From JBJGXI01 sp045635475 (GTDB lineage: Bacteria; Bacillota; Bacilli; Bacillales; Amphibacillaceae): a DNA stretch of 54,934 bases. The notes below the pieces were generated by a model. The model was not told where the DNA came from, ran no database searches, and was given only the letters and a program-made list of their open reading frames with translations. The stretch covers positions 1-54,934 of the forward strand of contig NZ_JBJGXI010000037.1 in the NCBI RefSeq assembly GCF_045635475.1, given 5' to 3'. Below, one piece after another: positions 52,604 to 54,934 of this stretch (the stretch's first letter is position 1; each line of letters starts with the position of its first letter). The translations under genes and the position numbers were made by a program.

Positions 52604-52668
52604 AGAATAACCCCTCTCCCTAGGCAATCACCTATAACCACAATATGCACGTAAAAAAAAGATGTGAA

Positions 52669-52875
52669 TTATGGCGGAGAGAGGGGCACTAAAGGTGTTT
52701 CCGCTCCTGATTCAGGTTCAGCGCTCATGGCAGGTTCTGTATATTCACCAGTATTATACAAATCTGATTGCGCTTGAATACTACCTGCGCTACCAATCTG
52801 TAGGACAGAGGAATTCGATACACTTCCGACTTTTAAAAAGTGAATGTAAATAGATTGATGTACCGTAATGTGCAT
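52669..52875 (-). CDS. gerPB: Spore germination protein GerPB
   Basis: 68 residues. The diagnostic LKVGSVSNSSVLQIGSAGSI stretch and NTGEYTEPA are clear, with a proline-rich end LVPLSPP. Start ATG at 52875 is chosen; a ribosome site AGGGGT precedes it with 8 nt spacing. The in-frame TTG at 52884 would overlap that site. Confidence 0.93.
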   Translation of the reverse strand: MHITVHQSIYIHFLKVGSVSNSSVLQIGSAGSIQAQSDLYNTGEYTEPAMSAEPESGAETPLVPLSPP

Positions 52876-52894
52876 GTAAAGCAACCCCTAACCA

Positions 52895-53107
52895 TCAAAT
52901 AACTAATTGATCAATAGAATCTTTATCGTATACATTCGTTGTGGATTGGTTTAGTTGAATCTCAATATCGTATCCTGTATTAAATGAACCGCCTCCAGCA
53001 AATGTTTTTGCTACGGCATATGGACTCATTGCATACACATCTCCAATGTTAAAAATGCTGGAAGATGAAATTTCTATAACTTTTACAGCTCCAACGACTG
53101 CTGGCAT
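52895..53107 (-). CDS. gerPA: Spore germination protein GerPA
   Basis: 70 residues, first gene of gerPABCDEF. MPAVVGAVKVIEISSSSIFN and the FNTGYD turn are family features. AAAGGAGG ribosome site, ATG at 53107. A paralogue of GerPF. The six genes are packed closely, in the same order as in B. subtilis and B. cereus. Confidence 0.93.
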   Translation of the reverse strand: MPAVVGAVKVIEISSSSIFNIGDVYAMSPYAVAKTFAGGGSFNTGYDIEIQLNQSTTNVYDKDSIDQLVI

Positions 53108-53127
53108 GACAATTCCTCCTTTTGATT

Positions 53128-53154
53128 ATAGTTTATGAAAAACATCCTAATCTG
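53128..53154 (-). promoter_or_regulatory. Predicted sigma-K promoter of gerP
   Basis: Minus strand CATAAACTA (53128-53136) exactly fits the sigma-K -10 consensus CATA-N3-TA, with an AC (53153-53154) 16 bp upstream as the -35. It leaves a leader of about 14 nt before the ribosome site. The gerP operon is known to be sigma-K dependent in B. subtilis. Confidence 0.8.
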
Positions 53155-53225
53155 TTAAACTAATTTTAGTGGTGAACACTAGCAAACTAGGTTAAAATTG
53201 CAATAGATGGTGGGGAGGTATAAAA

Positions 53226-54428
53226 ATGAATCAGGTCGGACAATCGTTAGCGGAGAAGCAGAGATTAGAATGGATTGATACAGCACGCGGACTAGCGATA
53301 TTAGGAATATTCATGGTTAACGCACCAGCTTTTAACGCACCATTTTTTCAATACGGTGGTGAATCATTATTTTGGACATCTAAAATAGATCATACCGTGC
53401 AAACAATCATTGATATATTTTTTCAGGCTAGCTTTTATACGTTATTTTCATTTTTATTTGGTTTTGGGATTCAACAAATTGTTGATCGGTTAAAAGGTAA
53501 GCAACTTCACGTTCATATGCTTGTATTTCGTCGGTTAATGATCTTAATCGGTTTTGGCCTGATTCACGCATTTTTAATTTGGCATGGTGATATTCTTTTA
53601 TCTTACGGAATCATAGGAATGCTGTTATTATTGTTCATTAAAAGAAAAACGAAGACATTGTTGTATTGGGCGTTTGGTATGTTAATTTTCATTACGGTAT
53701 TTTATACACAAACCCTTTATATGATCCGTTCTAGATTAGGTGGTTACAATAGCGTCGGCATCAAGCAATCATTTGCAAATTATGGGGAAGGTTCGATTAT
53801 TGATATTTGGAAGCAAAATTATCAAGATTGGATTGCTTCTAATGGAAATGATAGCTATTTTTATTTGTTATTCATGCTCTTACCGTTATTTTTGTTAGGG
53901 ATGTACGTAGCGAGGAAACGATGGCTTCATGATTTGGACAAACATTCAACAACATTGAAAAAACTATGGATTGGTACGTTGGTATTGTTTATAACATTTA
54001 AGATTGGACCATACTTATTCGGTAATCCGATTTGGTTTTCATTTGTACAGGATACAATAGGCGGTTCTGCATCGGCGATTTTTTATATAGTATCTGTGGC
54101 ACTGCTATATCAAAATGGGAAACAGTGGCTCCGTCCATTATCATATGTTGGAAGACTTTCACTTAGCAATTACATCGCCCAATCACTTATATGCTTTTTG
54201 TTGTTTTATTCGATTGGTTTTGGTTTATATGGTGAGATCAGTCCATGGCAAACAGTCGTTCTTGTTTTAGCAATCTATAGCGTGCAGATTGTTGTTAGTA
54301 AAATGTGGCTTAAGAAATTCCGCTTCGGTCCGCTCGAATGGCTATGGAGAAGTTTAATGTATGGAGAAAGACAAGCCTTTAAGCATGTCAAACAGGAGCA
54401 GGATAAAGCTGAATCATGCAGTAATTAG
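53226..54428 (+). CDS. DUF418-family membrane protein
   Basis: 400 residues with about nine hydrophobic spans. RLEWIDTARGLAILGIFMVN near the start and the LRPLSYVGRLSLSNYIAQS motif near residue 305 are DUF418/YeiB hallmarks, related to acyltransferase-3-like membrane proteins. Function unknown. Divergent from gerPA; strong GGGGAGG ribosome site. The last 40 residues are basic and cytosolic. Confidence 0.85.
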   Translation: MNQVGQSLAEKQRLEWIDTARGLAILGIFMVNAPAFNAPFFQYGGESLFWTSKIDHTVQTIIDIFFQASFYTLFSFLFGFGIQQIVDRLKGKQLHVHMLVFRRLMILIGFGLIHAFLIWHGDILLSYGIIGMLLLLFIKRKTKTLLYWAFGMLIFITVFYTQTLYMIRSRLGGYNSVGIKQSFANYGEGSIIDIWKQNYQDWIASNGNDSYFYLLFMLLPLFLLGMYVARKRWLHDLDKHSTTLKKLWIGTLVLFITFKIGPYLFGNPIWFSFVQDTIGGSASAIFYIVSVALLYQNGKQWLRPLSYVGRLSLSNYIAQSLICFLLFYSIGFGLYGEISPWQTVVLVLAIYSVQIVVSKMWLKKFRFGPLEWLWRSLMYGERQAFKHVKQEQDKAESCSN

Positions 54429-54534
54429 ATATTGAGTCTTTTAAAATAGTGTGAAGCTTAAGTAAATGCGAATAAATGAAATAAAAAACAAAACATGGTA
54501 TGATAAGCTTGACCAAAAGTGAGGAGGTAAGAAC

Positions 54535-54903
54535 ATGACAACACATCTACATATTACCGCATGGGTGTTAGCATTGATTTTGTTTGTGCTATCGTTAATT
54601 TTTTATAAACAAGGTAAAAAAGCGGGAAAAATACTACATATGGTGTTACGCCTAGACTATCTGCTAATCTTGTATTCTGGAGGAGCATTGCTAACTGTTT
54701 ACTTTGATTCAGGATCGCAACTAGGGGAAGTTATTGTTAAAAGTTTAGCTGGCGTTTGGGTAATTGCTTGCCTAGAAATGATCTTAATTAAAATTTCTAA
54801 AGGGAAAGCAATTAAAAGCTTTGGCATCCAGTTAGCGATTGCGCTAATTATTGTTATCATATTAGGATTTGGCCGATTACCACTTGGCTGGAGCTTTTTA
54901 TAA
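54535..54903 (+). CDS. yisL: YisL-like membrane protein (UPF0344)
   Basis: 122 residues with four hydrophobic spans. MTTHLHITAWVLALILFV at the start and the KILHMVLRLDYLLIL segment fit B. subtilis YisL (118 residues). Function unknown. It has GAGGAGG in front and a terminator just behind it. In B. subtilis yisL is also found near gerP. Confidence 0.87.
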   Translation: MTTHLHITAWVLALILFVLSLIFYKQGKKAGKILHMVLRLDYLLILYSGGALLTVYFDSGSQLGEVIVKSLAGVWVIACLEMILIKISKGKAIKSFGIQLAIALIIVIILGFGRLPLGWSFL

Positions 54904-54934
54904 AAATCATCCTTTTATAGGATGGTTTTTTTTT
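54904..54934 (+). terminator. yisL terminator
   Basis: CATCCT/AGGATG stem (54908-54913, 54919-54924) with flanking A/T pairs and a run of T to the window end. Confidence 0.85.

Overview
The window looks like chromosome from a low-GC, endospore-forming member of the Bacillaceae, probably a salt-tolerant genus near Virgibacillus, Oceanobacillus or Gracilibacillus. The evidence is a complete gerPABCDEF spore-coat operon behind a sigma-K-type promoter, comK, an opuA glycine-betaine importer, ecsABC, addAB and a coproporphyrin-type hemEHY operon. Gene order follows the B. subtilis yha-yhg-yhf-yhj-add-gerP-yis stretch (yhaH, hit, ecsABC, yhaA; hmoB, pbpF, hemEHY; yhfH, yhfI, lplJ, yhfN; comK, yhjD, yhjE, sipV; addBA; gerP, yisL). 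The genus is inference; the synteny comes from recall of the B. subtilis map. I saw no tRNA, rRNA or CRISPR.

Layout. 0.2-4.1 kb: a GbsR-like repressor divergent from opuAA-AB-AC. 4.5-10.5 kb: yhaH and hit (minus), ecsABC (plus), the amidohydrolase yhaA and a ferritin-like protein (minus). The long hit-ecsA gap holds a promoter-to-terminator unit without an ORF, a candidate ncRNA. 10.6-15.5 kb: PAP2 phosphatase, liaFSR stress-sensing genes, and a DsbB/thioredoxin pair. 15.5-22.1 kb: hmoB, pbpF and hemEHY. 22.3-30.6 kb: yhfH, yhfI, lplJ, an M48 protease, a coiled-coil protein, comK and the yhjD/yhjE/sipV block. 31.1-39.6 kb: an MFS transporter divergent from addBA. 39.6-50.9 kb is accessory: a 43-aa gene, a group II intron encoding RT-HNH, an orphan gene, a RelE-type toxin-antitoxin pair, a retropepsin cassette, PadR/HAAS, and several membrane proteins. 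51.1-54.9 kb: gerP (minus), DUF418 protein and yisL.

Functional themes are osmoprotectant uptake, envelope stress and cell-wall synthesis (LiaFSR, PbpF, PAP2, Ecs, SipV), haem synthesis and release, competence and recombination (ComK, AddAB), and spore-coat germinant access (GerP).

The most unusual material lies outside the ordinary genes. It includes (i) the ~355-nt candidate RNA between hit and ecsA; (ii) elements with related inverted ends whose GC-rich hairpins keep a core but have different, still self-complementary arms; (iii) small inverted-repeat elements at gene 3' ends; (iv) a ComK lacking the C-terminal segment that carries the MecA recognition motif in B. subtilis; and (v) a small membrane-protein gene with ATC where its start codon should be.
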